Positions 40,671-50,761 of a stretch of DNA of 64,000 nucleotides are shown in pieces. Within the stretch, counting starts at the first letter, position 1. Every line of letters starts with the position of its first letter. The notes beneath the pieces are model-generated. The model worked only from the letters and a program-made list of their open reading frames with translations, was not told the origin of the DNA and did not search any database. Both the position numbers and the translations under genes were made by a program. The DNA is from Neobacillus sp. SuZ13 (GTDB lineage: Bacteria > Bacillota > Bacilli > Bacillales > Cytobacillaceae), in the NCBI RefSeq assembly GCF_030123365.1, contig NZ_CP126107.1, forward strand, positions 3,293,501-3,357,500, read 5' to 3'.

Positions 40671-42041
40671 TTATGCTAATTGATACTTGTCTATTTTATA
40701 TTTTAATAATTGTTTAGAAAGTCCTAAGCGTTTAGCAGCCTCGGTTAATTTTCCGTTTGTGTTGGTTAATTCCTTCAAAATCATCTTCTTTTCATAGTTT
40801 TCAACCGCTTCTTTTAAAGAATGAAAATCGGTATCCTCACTTTCACTTAACGTGGATTGTTGATATTCCCTCATTCTTTTAGGTATGTCTTCCATTGTGA
40901 TTTGATCGGTAGAGGCATTATTGTACGCCGTTTCCACCGCATTTTTCAGCTCCCTAATATTCCCGGGCCAAGAGTAGCGTTTGAAACAATCAATCACCTC
41001 TGGCTGGCAGCCTTCGATATAAATATTCATATTATTGTTATAAAAATCGATAAAATATTCGAGCAGCTTTACTATATCTTCCTTCCGCTCTGTTAAAGTA
41101 GGCAAGTCGATCTGGATCACTCCTAAGCGATAAAAAAGATCCTCTCTTAACCGTTTCTCAGCAACAAGAACATCTGGATCTTCATTGGTTGCTGAAATCA
41201 CACGAATATCGACACGAATATTTTTATCACCACCAATTCTTCTGATTACTTTTTCCTCAATTGCCTTTAAAAGTTTGACTTGCAAGTAAAAATCTAAGGA
41301 ATTGATTTCATCTAAAAATAAGGTGCCTCCTTCTGCCTGTTCGAATAGTCCCTGCATGGCGACCGCACCGGTAAAGCTGCCTTTCACTGTTCCGAACAAG
41401 GTACTTTCCAGTAGATTAGGAGGAACTGCACCACAGTTGAGTGAGATAAAAGGTCCACCATAACGCTCGCTCAAATTATGGATTGACTGTGCTACCATTT
41501 CTTTTCCAGTTCCTGTTTTACCATTGATCAATACGGTGGAGTTTGTCTTCGAGATCTTCTTAATTTTATTTTTAATAGCCTCCATCTTTGGATTTACGGA
41601 AATAACGTCATCAATGGTGTAAATGGTATTGTTTCGCCGATAGACCTTATGACTTGCAAATTTGTCCAAAGAATGGATGTTTTCTTTCGTATAAAAGTGT
41701 TTGGAGAATTCAATCGCGCCGATAATTTTATCATTATTTATAATTGGATAGGTTGAATTGATGGTAACTAAAGGATTTCCATTTTTTATGACTAGCTCTT
41801 GTTTTACATTACAAACCGCTTTACCATTTTTTAAAACGTTCATGATTGTACTATTTTCATGTGATAGGTTCTTATAAAGTGAAGTAACATGCTTTCCCAT
41901 GAATTCTTCAGGTCTAAGACCAATTTCTTTCAGGACATTTAAGTCCGCCAGATCATTAAAGATAATAATTCCATGTTCATCTACCACTAACACATTATCA
42001 AAATCCGTTAATTGCTGAAAATCCTTTAAATTAATATTCAA
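40671..42041 (-). CDS. Sigma-54-dependent activator, RocR-like
   Basis: 456 residues from TTG 42041 (AGGAGGTCGAATC upstream); the longer frame has a spurious hydrophobic head. N-terminal PAS-type sensing domain ([20 protein letters not shown]), AAA+ domain with Walker [10 protein letters not shown], loop GSFTGA (usual form GAFTGA), Walker [14 protein letters not shown] and an arginine finger region, then a Fis-type HTH ([20 protein letters not shown]). RocR in B. subtilis turns on arginine/ornithine catabolism. Sigma-54 promoters upstream of the ABC operon and rocA are the likely targets. Confidence 0.9.
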   Translation of the reverse strand: MNINLKDFQQLTDFDNVLVVDEHGIIIFNDLADLNVLKEIGLRPEEFMGKHVTSLYKNLSHENSTIMNVLKNGKAVCNVKQELVIKNGNPLVTINSTYPIINNDKIIGAIEFSKHFYTKENIHSLDKFASHKVYRRNNTIYTIDDVISVNPKMEAIKNKIKKISKTNSTVLINGKTGTGKEMVAQSIHNLSERYGGPFISLNCGAVPPNLLESTLFGTVKGSFTGAVAMQGLFEQAEGGTLFLDEINSLDFYLQVKLLKAIEEKVIRRIGGDKNIRVDIRVISATNEDPDVLVAEKRLREDLFYRLGVIQIDLPTLTERKEDIVKLLEYFIDFYNNNMNIYIEGCQPEVIDCFKRYSWPGNIRELKNAVETAYNNASTDQITMEDIPKRMREYQQSTLSESEDTDFHSLKEAVENYEKKMILKELTNTNGKLTEAAKRLGLSKQLLKYKIDKYQLA

Positions 42042-42123
42042 GATTCGACCTCCTAACGTGGAACTCTTCAAGTATACAGGAAAACAAATGCAAAGAAAAT
42101 TTATGTAAAATGAGCAAAAAATG

Positions 42124-42160
42124 CAAAAGAACTCTTTCCGAATAATCGAAAAGAGTTCTT
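42124..42160 (-). terminator. Terminator
   Basis: AGAACTCTTTT CGATTATTCGG AAAGAGTTCT then TTTGC on the minus strand, after the lipoyl-like gene. Confidence 0.75.
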
Positions 42161-42178
42161 TAAAGTATTTCAACTACT

Positions 42179-42433
42179 TTAATCAGATCCTGTAATTATC
42201 AAATCATCTTGGATAGTTGCTAGGACGGTTTGTGTGTTTACTTCTTGACCCTCTTTGACAGATAAAGAGGTGATATGCCCGCTGATCCCGATTGAAATCT
42301 CTTCCATTCTACCGTTCTGGGTCCTAATTAAAAACAATTTCTCCCACTCATATACATGATTATTTTCCTCGGTATAAACAGTTTCTACAGTACCAGAACA
42401 TGGACTGAAAATAACTTCTTCCGTTACTGACAA
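42179..42433 (-). CDS. Small biotinyl/lipoyl-fold protein without carrier lysine
   Basis: 84 residues from TTG 42433 (AAGGAG upstream). VIFSPCSGTVETVYTEENNH, then GISGHITSLSVKEGQEVNTQ and TVLATI match a biotinyl/lipoyl barrel. The lysine of the usual M-K-M turn falls at GRMEEISIG and is absent, so it probably cannot carry biotin or lipoate. Lies in the rocG operon, suggesting an accessory or structural role. Confidence 0.7.
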   Translation of the reverse strand: MSVTEEVIFSPCSGTVETVYTEENNHVYEWEKLFLIRTQNGRMEEISIGISGHITSLSVKEGQEVNTQTVLATIQDDLIITGSD

Positions 42434-42523
42434 ATTTCTTCACTCCTTTTTAGATTCTTACAGTCATTGAATAGATCAAGATTTCTCCGTCCAAACGTTA
42501 GGAGATTCTTCTTATAATTTATT

Positions 42524-43816
42524 TTATACCCAGCCTCTGAAACGAGACGCTTCAGCAACTTTTCTGATGCCAACCATGTATGCAGCTAAACGCATGTCTA
42601 CTTGATGTGTTTTAGCTGTTTGATAGATATTTTCAAAAGAATCAATCATTACTTTTTTTAGTTTTTCATCTACTTCTTCTTCGGTCCAATAATAACCTTG
42701 ATTATTTTGTACCCATTCAAAATAAGAGACAGTTACTCCGCCCGCGCTTGCAAGGATGTCTGGTACAAGGATGACACCACGTTCAGTAAGTATTTTTGTT
42801 GCTTCAAGTGTTGTTGGTCCATTCGCAGCTTCAACAACAATAGGTGCCTTAATATTGGAAGCATTTTTGGCAGTAATTTGGTTTGAAATGGCTGCCGGAA
42901 CAAGAATATCACAATCTAATTCTAGTAGTTCTTGGTTGGTAATGGTATTTTTAAATAGTTTAGAGAAGGTACCGAAGCTATCCCTTCGATCAAGCAAGTA
43001 ATTAATATCCAATCCATTTGGATCGTAAATAGCACCATATACATCGGAAACGGCAACTACCTTCGCCCCAGAATCATGCATAAACTTTGCCAAGTAACTT
43101 CCGGCATTTCCAAAGCCTTGAATGACAACGCGCGCTCCTTGAAGTTCCTTACCAATTTTCTTTAATGCTTCTTCAATACAAATCGTTACACCGCGTGCAG
43201 TGGCTGTTTCACGACCTTGCGATCCGCCGAGGACGATTGGTTTCCCAGTAATAAATCCTGGTGAATCGAATTCACGTAAGCGGCTGTACTCATCCATCAT
43301 CCATGCCATGATTTGGGAATTTGTATAAACATCGGGTGCAGGAATGTCTTTAGATGGGCCAACGATTTGGCTAATCGCCCGGACATAGCCGCGGCTTAAG
43401 CCTTCAAGCTCTCTAAAAGACATGTTACGCGGATCACAGATGATTCCGCCTTTCCCGCCGCCATACGGAAGATTGGTAATTCCGCACTTTAGGCTCATCC
43501 AAATGGACAATGCTTTTACTTCTTCTTCATCCACTTCCGGATGGAAACGGACGCCGCCTTTAGTTGGACCAACTGCGTCATTATGCTGGGAACGATAGCC
43601 TGTAAATATTTTGACAGAACCATCATCCATTTTTACTGGTATGCGGACAGTTAATAAACGGATTGGTTCTTTTAATAATTCATACATTTCATTGTTATAA
43701 CCTAATTTTGTTAATGCCTGTTGGATGATGGTTTGAGTTGAATTAAATAGATTTAAAGATTCTTGTTCTTCTTGTTGTTGTTTTTCCATTTCAGTAACCA
43801 TTGGTTTCACTGACAT
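42524..43816 (-). CDS. rocG: NAD-specific glutamate dehydrogenase
   Basis: 430 residues from ATG 43816 (GGGGTG upstream); the frame continues to 44002 only because it crosses a GC-rich repeat. Oxidises glutamate to 2-oxoglutarate and ammonia. GYRSQHNDAVGPTKGGVRFH, LPYGGGKGGIICDP, DIPAPDVYTNSQIMAWMMDE, FGNAGSYLAKFMHDSG, C-terminus EASRFRGWV match RocG/GudB. Last step in the roc route here. The repeat in the upstream space may affect its expression. Confidence 0.95.
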   Translation of the reverse strand: MSVKPMVTEMEKQQQEEQESLNLFNSTQTIIQQALTKLGYNNEMYELLKEPIRLLTVRIPVKMDDGSVKIFTGYRSQHNDAVGPTKGGVRFHPEVDEEEVKALSIWMSLKCGITNLPYGGGKGGIICDPRNMSFRELEGLSRGYVRAISQIVGPSKDIPAPDVYTNSQIMAWMMDEYSRLREFDSPGFITGKPIVLGGSQGRETATARGVTICIEEALKKIGKELQGARVVIQGFGNAGSYLAKFMHDSGAKVVAVSDVYGAIYDPNGLDINYLLDRRDSFGTFSKLFKNTITNQELLELDCDILVPAAISNQITAKNASNIKAPIVVEAANGPTTLEATKILTERGVILVPDILASAGGVTVSYFEWVQNNQGYYWTEEEVDEKLKKVMIDSFENIYQTAKTHQVDMRLAAYMVGIRKVAEASRFRGWV

Positions 43817-43879
43817 ACCTGACACCCCGTCGTATAGTAGATTATTAGCTTTATATGAAAAGACTCTGTAAACTTGGCT

Positions 43880-44007
43880 GTTGATTTCCGCTTCAGGCAC
43901 GAGCGGTTCGCGGGCGGTCCGAGGAGCCTCCTTGTAGCTGCGCTCCTGCGGGGTCTCCCCTGCCACGTCCTCCCGCAGGAGTCTTCGTGCCTTCCGCTCC
44001 AATCAAC
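43880..44007. repeat. GC-rich dispersed repeat between rocD and rocG
   Basis: 128 bp, much richer in GC than its surroundings, with imperfect inverted ends (GTTGATTTCCGCTTCAGGCA and TGCCTTCCGCTCCAATCAAC). Inner GC-rich inverted segments around GCTCCTGCGGGG / CCCGCAGGAG. I recall similar elements as common in Bacillaceae; it looks like a small non-coding mobile element. Confidence 0.7.
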
Positions 44008-44048
44008 TTGCTATAAAATCAACAATTTCCTTTAACATAGTTATAAAA

Positions 44049-45254
44049 TTAACTTAATACTGTTTTGATTTTTTCAAAGGCCCAATCGATTTCTTCCGTT
44101 GTAATGGTAAGTGGTGGTGCGAAACGAATCACTGTGTCATGGGTTTCTTTACATAATAAACCTGCTTCTTTTAATTGCTCACAATATGGTCTTGCGGCTT
44201 CTGTAAGTTCAACCCCGATAAATAACCCTTTGCCTCTGACAGATTTGATTTTTGGATTGGTAATGGACTGTAATTTTTCAAAGAAGTATTTGCCTAATTC
44301 TAGCGAGCGTTCCGCTAGTTTTTCTTCCTCAATCACTTCCAAAGCAGCAAGTGACACCGCGCAGGCTAATGGGTTTCCTCCGAATGTTGACCCGTGGGAA
44401 CCTGGATTAAATACGCCCAATACGTCAGAATTAGCCACGACACAGGAAATTGGGAATACCCCGCCTCCTAATGCTTTACCTAAGATCAACATATCAGGAT
44501 TTACGTCTTCCCAATCACAGGCAAACATTTTACCTGTCCGCGCTAAGCCCACTTGAATTTCATCAGCAATGAACAATACATTGTTTTCCTTACATAGATC
44601 TGATGCCGCTTTCAAAAATCCTTCTGGTGGTAAGATAATCCCTGCTTCACCTTGAATTGGCTCTATTAAAAATGCAGCAGTGTTTGGTGTGATGGCGGCT
44701 TTCAATGCTTCAAGATCACCATAAGGAATTAAATTGATTCCTGGAAGCATTGGTCCAAAACCGCGCTTATATTCCGGGTCTGATGATAAAGAAACTGCTC
44801 CCATCGTCCGGCCATGGAAATTTCCTACACAGGCAATTATTTCTGCTTGGTTTTCTGCGATTCCTTTTACATCATAACCCCAGCGACGCGCTGCTTTAAG
44901 TGCTGTTTCAACCGCTTCTGCACCAGTATTCATTGGGAGGGCCATGTTTTTATTAGTTAATTGACAAATTTTTTCATACCATGGTCCGAGTTGATCATTA
45001 TGAAAAGCTCGAGAAGTTAGGGTGACCTTATCTGCTTGGTCTTTTAATGCTTGAATGATTTTTGGGTGACGATGTCCTTGGTTAACCGCTGAATAGGCAC
45101 TTAACATGTCCATGTAACGGTTTCCTTCTGGACTTTCCACCCAAACACCCTCCGCCTTCGCGATAACGATTGGCAGTGGATGATAGTTATTAGCACCGAA
45201 TTTATGTGTTTGTTCAATAATTTGATTCGTTTTAGTAGTTTCTGAGACTGTCAT
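44049..45254 (-). CDS. rocD: Ornithine aminotransferase
   Basis: 401 residues; RBS AGAGGAGG upstream. Moves the delta-amino group of ornithine to 2-oxoglutarate, giving glutamate semialdehyde. PLP fold type [71 protein letters not shown], lysine in [26 protein letters not shown]. Co-transcribed between rocA and rocG. Confidence 0.95.
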   Translation of the reverse strand: MTVSETTKTNQIIEQTHKFGANNYHPLPIVIAKAEGVWVESPEGNRYMDMLSAYSAVNQGHRHPKIIQALKDQADKVTLTSRAFHNDQLGPWYEKICQLTNKNMALPMNTGAEAVETALKAARRWGYDVKGIAENQAEIIACVGNFHGRTMGAVSLSSDPEYKRGFGPMLPGINLIPYGDLEALKAAITPNTAAFLIEPIQGEAGIILPPEGFLKAASDLCKENNVLFIADEIQVGLARTGKMFACDWEDVNPDMLILGKALGGGVFPISCVVANSDVLGVFNPGSHGSTFGGNPLACAVSLAALEVIEEEKLAERSLELGKYFFEKLQSITNPKIKSVRGKGLFIGVELTEAARPYCEQLKEAGLLCKETHDTVIRFAPPLTITTEEIDWAFEKIKTVLS

Positions 45255-45326
45255 TATAGTTCCTCCTCTAATTTCCTCGGGTAGGTTAAGTTCCCGAACC
45301 CACCCAAGGGATCTTTGATGTAGTTT

Positions 45327-46871
45327 TTAAAGTGTTTCAGATGTGGTTTTAGCTTGCATATGAAGCAGTAAATATTCTGGACCGCCTGCTTTCGAATCCG
45401 TTCCAGACATATTGAAACCTCCAAATGGCTGGTATCCAACAATTGCACCTGTACAAGTACGGTTAAAATATAGATTCCCGACGTGGAATTCTTCGCGTGC
45501 GCGTTCAATATGCTCGCGATTATTCGAAATCAATGCACCCGTTAAACCATAGTCCGTATTATTTGCAATGGTCATCATATGGTCAAAGTCACGTGCTTTA
45601 CTAATACCAAGAACTGGTCCGAAAATTTCTTCTTGCATAAGGCGTGCGTTTTCATCTAAATCAGCGAAGATCGTCGGCTGGATGAAGTACCCTTTTGAAT
45701 CATCGCCTTCGCCGCCCGTCATAAGTCGGCCTTCTTGCTTTCCTACTTCCATATAGTTCATAATTTTTTTGAACGATTTTCCATCAATAACAGGTCCCAT
45801 ATAAGTATTGGCCTCTTCAGGATTTCCAAGAGTAAGTGTTCTTGTTAATGCAACAACTTTCTCAAGCACGACATCATAGACATCCTGATGAATAACTGCA
45901 CGAGAACCGGCCGAACATTTTTGGCCAGAAAAACCGAAAGCGGAATAGACAATGCTTGAAGCAGCTAAATCTAAATCTGCATCGTTATCAACAACCACTG
46001 TGTCCTTACCGCCCATTTCAGCTATCACTCGTTTGATCCATTTTTGCCCTGGATGTACCTTCGCTGCCCGTTCATTAATACGGCATCCTACTTCACGTGA
46101 ACCAGTAAAGGATACAAAGCGTGTTTTTGGATGATCAACGAGGTAATCGCCAATTTGTGCTCCGCTACCTGGCACAAAGTTTAACACTCCTTTTGGAAGA
46201 CCTGCTTCCTCCATCAACTCGACAAATTTTGCTGCAACTACTGGTGTGGAGTTTGCTGGTTTAAGAAGAACAGTATTCCCCGAAACAATTGCTGCAATGG
46301 TTGTTCCAGCCATAATCGCTAATGGGAAGTTGAACGGTGAAATAATAATCCCTACACCTAGTGGGATATAGTGATACTGGTTAAATTCCCCAGTTCGGCT
46401 ATTTACCGGTGAGCCTTCTTTCAATTTAAGCATTTGACGACCGTAATACTCGATAAAGTCGATCGCTTCGGCAGTATCTGCATCAGCTTCTTTCCATGGC
46501 TTTCCAGCTTCCTTCACAAGATAAGCTGAAAACTCGTGTTTTCTACGGCGCAAAATGGCGGCTGCTTTGAATAAAATATTGGCACGATGTTCTGGTCTCC
46601 ACTTTTTCCACGTTTCAAATGTTGTTAATGCGGCATGCATCGCCTTCTCTGCTAATTCCTGGTCTGCCATTGACACTCGACCAATGATTTCTTCTTTATT
46701 TGCTGGATTAATAGATATAATTTTTTCCTCAGTTGTAATCTGTTCTCCACCGATGACTACCGGATAATCCTTGCCAAGCTGTGTTTGTACAAAGGTGAGT
46801 GCATCTTGAAATGCTTGTTTATTTTTTTCATCTTCGAAGTTAGTAAATGGTTCATGTGAATATGTTTTCAA
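45327..46871 (-). CDS. rocA: 1-pyrroline-5-carboxylate dehydrogenase
   Basis: 514 residues from TTG 46871 (AAGGGGG upstream); the longer ATG frame to 46958 overlaps the sigma-54 promoter and cannot be right. Oxidises P5C/glutamate semialdehyde to glutamate with NAD. ALDH fold: [33 protein letters not shown], catalytic Cys in [10 protein letters not shown], Glu in [19 protein letters not shown]. First gene of rocA-rocD-rocG-lipoyl. Confidence 0.95.
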   Translation of the reverse strand: MKTYSHEPFTNFEDEKNKQAFQDALTFVQTQLGKDYPVVIGGEQITTEEKIISINPANKEEIIGRVSMADQELAEKAMHAALTTFETWKKWRPEHRANILFKAAAILRRRKHEFSAYLVKEAGKPWKEADADTAEAIDFIEYYGRQMLKLKEGSPVNSRTGEFNQYHYIPLGVGIIISPFNFPLAIMAGTTIAAIVSGNTVLLKPANSTPVVAAKFVELMEEAGLPKGVLNFVPGSGAQIGDYLVDHPKTRFVSFTGSREVGCRINERAAKVHPGQKWIKRVIAEMGGKDTVVVDNDADLDLAASSIVYSAFGFSGQKCSAGSRAVIHQDVYDVVLEKVVALTRTLTLGNPEEANTYMGPVIDGKSFKKIMNYMEVGKQEGRLMTGGEGDDSKGYFIQPTIFADLDENARLMQEEIFGPVLGISKARDFDHMMTIANNTDYGLTGALISNNREHIERAREEFHVGNLYFNRTCTGAIVGYQPFGGFNMSGTDSKAGGPEYLLLHMQAKTTSETL

Positions 46872-46909
46872 TGGTTGTTCCCCCTTGTCGTTTGCTACAT
46901 CAAATAAAT

Positions 46910-46927
46910 ATGCAAGTTCTGTGCCAA
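46910..46927 (-). promoter_or_regulatory. Sigma-54 promoter of rocA
   Basis: TTGGCACAGAACTTGCAT on the minus strand: near-perfect -24/-12, 38 bases before the TTG start. AT-rich DNA at 46930-47040 holds TTTTGCGTAAAG and TTTTGCGCAAAA, possible activator binding words. Confidence 0.9.
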
Positions 46928-47178
46928 CTTGTATTTTGCATAAATAAAGGGTTTTCATTGCATTAGGTGCAAATTAATTTTGCGCAAAATAAATAATTTA
47001 TTTCTTTACGCAAAATTTTTTGGCATTTTGAACATTTTTACAATGAAAAAGATGCAAAAAAATCATTTTATAGGAAAGATGTACCAATTTAATGTAATAA
47101 AACCCTTTTCACTGTGTATTTCATGGTATATTGAGATTAATAGAAAGATAATTCTGATAGTTAAAAGGAGAGATTGAT

Positions 47179-47691
47179 TTGATTATCCCTTACAAAGGTA
47201 TTTCCCCTGCTGTCCACGACTCTGTATTTGTAGCGCCTGGTGCTTATTTAATCGGTGATGTAAGAATTGGAAAGGATTCGTCCGTTTGGTTTAATGCGGT
47301 GCTACGTGGTGATGACGGCCCGATTATCATCGGTGAACGCTGCAGCATTCAGGATAATTCAACGATTCATTTATTCGAAGGATTTCCGGTTGAAATTGCG
47401 GATGATGTGACAATTGGTCATAATGTTATTCTGCATGGCTGTAAAGTGGGCAATCGGTGTATTATTGGAATGGGCTCGACGCTGTTAGACAATGTTGAGG
47501 TTGGCGAGGATTGTATTATCGGGGCCAATACGCTTCTTTCTGGTGGAATAAAAATCCCACCTCGTTCACTTGTGCTGGGGTCACCCGGTAGAGTGGTCAG
47601 AGAAATCACCCAAAAGGACCTGGACCTGCTCCAGATGTCCAGCGAGCACTACGTCCAAAGAGGTAAAGAGTTTAGAGAGATTCTTAAATAA
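47179..47691 (+). CDS. Gamma-carbonic-anhydrase-like hexapeptide protein (YtoA type)
   Basis: 170 residues from TTG 47179 (AAAGGAGAG upstream). Left-handed beta-helix hexapeptides: VWFNAVLRGDDGPIIIGERC, IQDNSTIHL, VTIGHNVILHGCKVGNRCII, GMGSTLLDNVEVGEDCIIGA. Three metal-ligand histidines are present at HLFE, GHNVILHG. YtoA/YrdA-type proteins are metal-binding trimers of uncertain activity. The only plus-strand gene between 18 and 59 kb. Confidence 0.88.
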   Translation: MIIPYKGISPAVHDSVFVAPGAYLIGDVRIGKDSSVWFNAVLRGDDGPIIIGERCSIQDNSTIHLFEGFPVEIADDVTIGHNVILHGCKVGNRCIIGMGSTLLDNVEVGEDCIIGANTLLSGGIKIPPRSLVLGSPGRVVREITQKDLDLLQMSSEHYVQRGKEFREILK

Positions 47692-47697
47692 TATAAA

Positions 47698-47734
47698 GGT
47701 GCCTGACACCAACATTTCGTTGGTGTCAGGCACC
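47698..47734. terminator. Perfect 16-bp hairpin between convergent genes
   Basis: GGTGCCTGACACCAAC, loop ATTTC, then its exact complement. GGTGCCTGACAC is a word I recall as dispersed in Bacillaceae. Bidirectional terminator for 47179 and 47748. Confidence 0.75.
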
Positions 47735-47747
47735 ATAAACTCCAAGG

Positions 47748-49076
47748 TTATTTACTCTCACTGACAGCGGTTGTTTTTGCTGGTATAGCGAAACTTAGCA
47801 CAATATTAATTAAACTTAGTACCAGGGCATAGAGGAAGAGGTTTTTCATTCCAATATGGATGTTTACAGCATGATTGATGATTAGCCCCATCGCTGTTAC
47901 ACCAATGGATGTTCCGATGTTTTTTAAAAACATTTGGAGCGAAGTGGACATCCCCTTGATATGGGATTCAGCAAATTCTTGGGAAGCAATGGTTCCTACT
48001 GCGAAGATTAAACCAAAAGCAACGCCTTGAATAGTAAGAATAAAAAACAAACTAAAATAGGATAGATCTGTGATGAATAGGTATAATGCTAAGCCTGAAA
48101 TCGTAGTGACAAAACTTCCGATAATAAATAAATTTTTGTATCCAAAACGTATGATCCACCCACCAGCAGGGGTACTTCCGAATGTCCAGCCAAATGCGAT
48201 ACTTAGCAAAATGAGTCCACTCTTATAAATACTCATCTGACTTCCTTCTTGAAGGTATAATGGAATAAAGTTAGATGTTCCAAAAAAAGCCAAACAATAA
48301 ACTAGCATATATAAATTCGTCATGAGAATTCCCTTATTCCTAAACAATGATACAGGGAGGAACGGATGGGTTTCTTTTCTCTCTACTAAAACAAAGACGA
48401 TTAAACCAATGATTCCTAGGATCACCAACCATAGAGAATTTTTTATATTAGTAGATAACAATAATATCGTAATCGAAATCCCAAATAAGAAGAAACCTTT
48501 ATAGTCAATATGTGTCTTCTTAAATTCCATCTGTTCTTTATAGGGAAGCAAACATAGCACGCTGGCAATACCGATAGGAATATTAATAAAGAAAATCCAT
48601 CTCCATGTTAATGCTTCAACAAAGAAAGAACCTAGGATAGGTCCAATAATGGATGAAATCGCCCAAATCCCACTAAAAACTGCTTGAATTTTTCCGCGTC
48701 TTTCAATCGTAAACAAATCTCCTACGATAATCATGGAAAGTGGAATCATCCCTCCTGCACCTAAACCTTGAATCCCCCTAAATATTATCAGTGTGATCAT
48801 GGAATTAGCCATCCCACAAAGGATCGAACCAAGAGTAAAAAATCCCACTGAAAACATTAACAGTTTTTTTCGGCCATACATATCTGATAATTTACCGTAT
48901 AGAGGTACTGTAACCGTACTAGCTAACATATAAACAACAAATATCCAAGCAAAGAACTCCATACCGCCAAGTTGTTTGACAATGGTCGGGCTTGCCGTTT
49001 GCATAATATTAGCATCTAATGCTGAAATCAAGGTCGTGATTACTAGACCCCAAAATACATACCTATTCTTTTTCAT
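47748..49076 (-). CDS. MFS multidrug exporter, DHA2/EmrB-QacA-like
   Basis: 442 residues from ATG 49076 (GGAGGAAGTT upstream; the earlier ATG lies in this site). ALDANIMQTASPTIVKQLGG motif D1-like, KLSDMYGRKKLLMF motif A, RGIQGLGAGGMIPLSMIIVG, FSGIWAISSIIGPILGSFFV motif C of drug/H+ antiporters. About 13-14 membrane helices. Exports drugs or metabolites; substrate unknown. Confidence 0.88.
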   Translation of the reverse strand: MKKNRYVFWGLVITTLISALDANIMQTASPTIVKQLGGMEFFAWIFVVYMLASTVTVPLYGKLSDMYGRKKLLMFSVGFFTLGSILCGMANSMITLIIFRGIQGLGAGGMIPLSMIIVGDLFTIERRGKIQAVFSGIWAISSIIGPILGSFFVEALTWRWIFFINIPIGIASVLCLLPYKEQMEFKKTHIDYKGFFLFGISITILLLSTNIKNSLWLVILGIIGLIVFVLVERKETHPFLPVSLFRNKGILMTNLYMLVYCLAFFGTSNFIPLYLQEGSQMSIYKSGLILLSIAFGWTFGSTPAGGWIIRFGYKNLFIIGSFVTTISGLALYLFITDLSYFSLFFILTIQGVAFGLIFAVGTIASQEFAESHIKGMSTSLQMFLKNIGTSIGVTAMGLIINHAVNIHIGMKNLFLYALVLSLINIVLSFAIPAKTTAVSESK

Positions 49077-49104
49077 AACTTCCTCCATAAGCGTTTGACA
49101 GCTA

Positions 49105-49209
49105 TTAATTAAAATTCCGTATTCCTTTATTAAACATAACTAAAACAGAAAGCAAAACGATGATCGTACTAAAGGTAACAAGCTTGTATCTGTTTCGTTT
49201 GAAATGAAC
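49105..49209 (-). other. Possible small membrane protein without a standard start
   Basis: 34 open codons (HFKRNRYKLVTFSTIIVLLS, then VLVMFNKGI) ending TAA. An excellent AGGAGGGGGA site sits 7 bases upstream, but the codon there is GTT preceded by TGA. Either a mutated start or chance. Confidence 0.3.
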
Positions 49210-49275
49210 TCACAGTCCCCCTCCTAATCTCTCCGAATCTTTATCTATAGGATAGTTTATCATTTTTTCATCTAA

Positions 49276-49305
49276 ATAGAATAAGCCATTCAATTAGAAT
49301 GGCTT
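49276..49305 (-). terminator. Terminator overlapping kinase 3' end
   Basis: AAGCCATTC TAATT GAATGGCTT followed by ATTCTATTT on the minus strand; the stem lies within the last codons. Confidence 0.6.
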
Positions 49306-50534
49306 ACTTCCATCTTCAATAACGGCTGGGTAATCGTTGGTAAAATGACTTCAATCGTTGTTCCTTCATTTATTTTACTATAAATGTTCAGTTCCCCATT
49401 ATGACCTTCGATAATTTTGTAGCAGGTCATTAAGCCGAGACCCGTTCCTTTTTCCTTGGTTGTATAAAATGGCTCCCCAAGTGTAGAAATCCGTTCTTGT
49501 GGAATACCGACACCTTGATCAATAATCTGAATCGATATTTTTCCCTCGTCTTTTTCTTTTACGACAACTCGGATAGATCCACCCTTGGGCATGGCTTCCA
49601 TTGCGTTTTTAAGTAAATTTAAAAACACTTGCTTTAATTGATTTTCCTCGCAGCTAATCAACGGCAAATCATGATCAAAATCTATATTAATTTGAATATT
49701 ATTCAAAAGTGATTGGTTGTTTATTAACGTGATGACATCCTTTAAGAGGATTCTAATATCTTGTGTCATATAGACAGCTGATGACGGTTTGGGCAGGACT
49801 AGGAATTCCCCGACGATTTCATTTATCCGGTCGAGTTCAGATAACACAATCTCAAAATATACCTCTTTCTGGGTGCTGGTTTTTAACAGTTGAATAAAAC
49901 CTTTGATGGAAGTGAGAGGATTTCGGATTTCATGGGCTATTCCAGCTGCCATTTGACCTAACAGCGCTAATTTTTCAGACTTTTGAATGAGTCGATCTGT
50001 TTCTTCAATTTTTTCAGTTATATCCTTCCCAATCGACAAAATGGCTTCTTTCCCACCAAAAACGATCAATAAGGAAGATACCTCAAATAAAAAAATGGAT
50101 CCATCCAATCGCTTTGCTTTGTAATCAATGGTGTGAACAGGCTGCTTTTCTTTTTTTATTTGTTTAAATCGTTCAAGCATCCGACTTCTATATTCAGGAG
50201 CAATAAAATCCAAAATGGACTTCCCCATCAAATCTTCAAGCTTCTCGGCACCAATCATGCTAAGCGCTGCCTTATTTACATACACTAATTTATGATTCCG
50301 CGTAACATAGACAGGAGCAGGCAATGAATCGATCAACTTCTTATAGCTTTCTTCACTTGCACGGGCCTTTTTTTCATAGTTGCGCGCCTTGTCATATTGC
50401 CACCCCACCACCCAGGCAATCAGGGTAAACAGAAAAAAGTCAATCGAGAAAAAAGGTAGATGATCGAAAATCTTTTGGTAGCTGGTAAATAGAATCGAAA
50501 TCAGCACCAGGATAATTTGACCGGATTTATTCAT
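49290..50534 (-). CDS. PAS-domain sensor histidine kinase (sporulation-kinase type)
   Basis: 414 residues. Two N-terminal helices (ILVLISILFTSYQKIF, FFLFTLIAWVVGWQYD), PAS domain at about 65-175 (VYVTRNHKLVYVNKAALSMI), HisKA GIAHEIRNPLTSIKGFIQLL with the phospho-His, HATPase boxes NLLKNAMEAMP, DQGVGIP, GTGLGL. An orphan kinase: no response regulator adjacent. The layout is that of KinB/KinE-like sporulation or stress kinases; the signal is unknown. Confidence 0.9.
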   Translation of the reverse strand: MNKSGQIILVLISILFTSYQKIFDHLPFFSIDFFLFTLIAWVVGWQYDKARNYEKKARASEESYKKLIDSLPAPVYVTRNHKLVYVNKAALSMIGAEKLEDLMGKSILDFIAPEYRSRMLERFKQIKKEKQPVHTIDYKAKRLDGSIFLFEVSSLLIVFGGKEAILSIGKDITEKIEETDRLIQKSEKLALLGQMAAGIAHEIRNPLTSIKGFIQLLKTSTQKEVYFEIVLSELDRINEIVGEFLVLPKPSSAVYMTQDIRILLKDVITLINNQSLLNNIQINIDFDHDLPLISCEENQLKQVFLNLLKNAMEAMPKGGSIRVVVKEKDEGKISIQIIDQGVGIPQERISTLGEPFYTTKEKGTGLGLMTCYKIIEGHNGELNIYSKINEGTTIEVILPTITQPLLKMEVSHSN

Positions 50535-50717
50535 GGGTCAGCCCTCTTATTTAGGTATATTTACTTATGCAATTCGACATAATTTTATTAATTCCTCTAT
50601 TAAAATCAATATATATAATTATGGAGAGAAACAGGGAAAAAATCTACCTAAATTCAATAGAAATTTTTGATTAACATCAAGAATTTTGCCTCTTTCTAGT
50701 TTGTCAGACTTATTGGC

Positions 50718-50753
50718 AAAAAAAAAGAGTCTATAATCTTCATTATAAACTCC
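50718..50753 (-). terminator. Terminator of the nas operon
   Basis: GAGTTTATAAT GAAG ATTATAGACTC then TTTTTTTTT on the minus strand. Confidence 0.85.
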
Positions 50754-50761
50754 TAAAGCCC

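Noticed and set aside
43817..44002. N-terminal extension of glutamate dehydrogenase
   Set aside because: Comes from the GC-rich repeat; homologues start near the ATG at 43816.
46980..47177. Rightward frame upstream of the carbonic-anhydrase-like gene
   Set aside because: AT-rich regulatory DNA behind rocA, no ribosome site.
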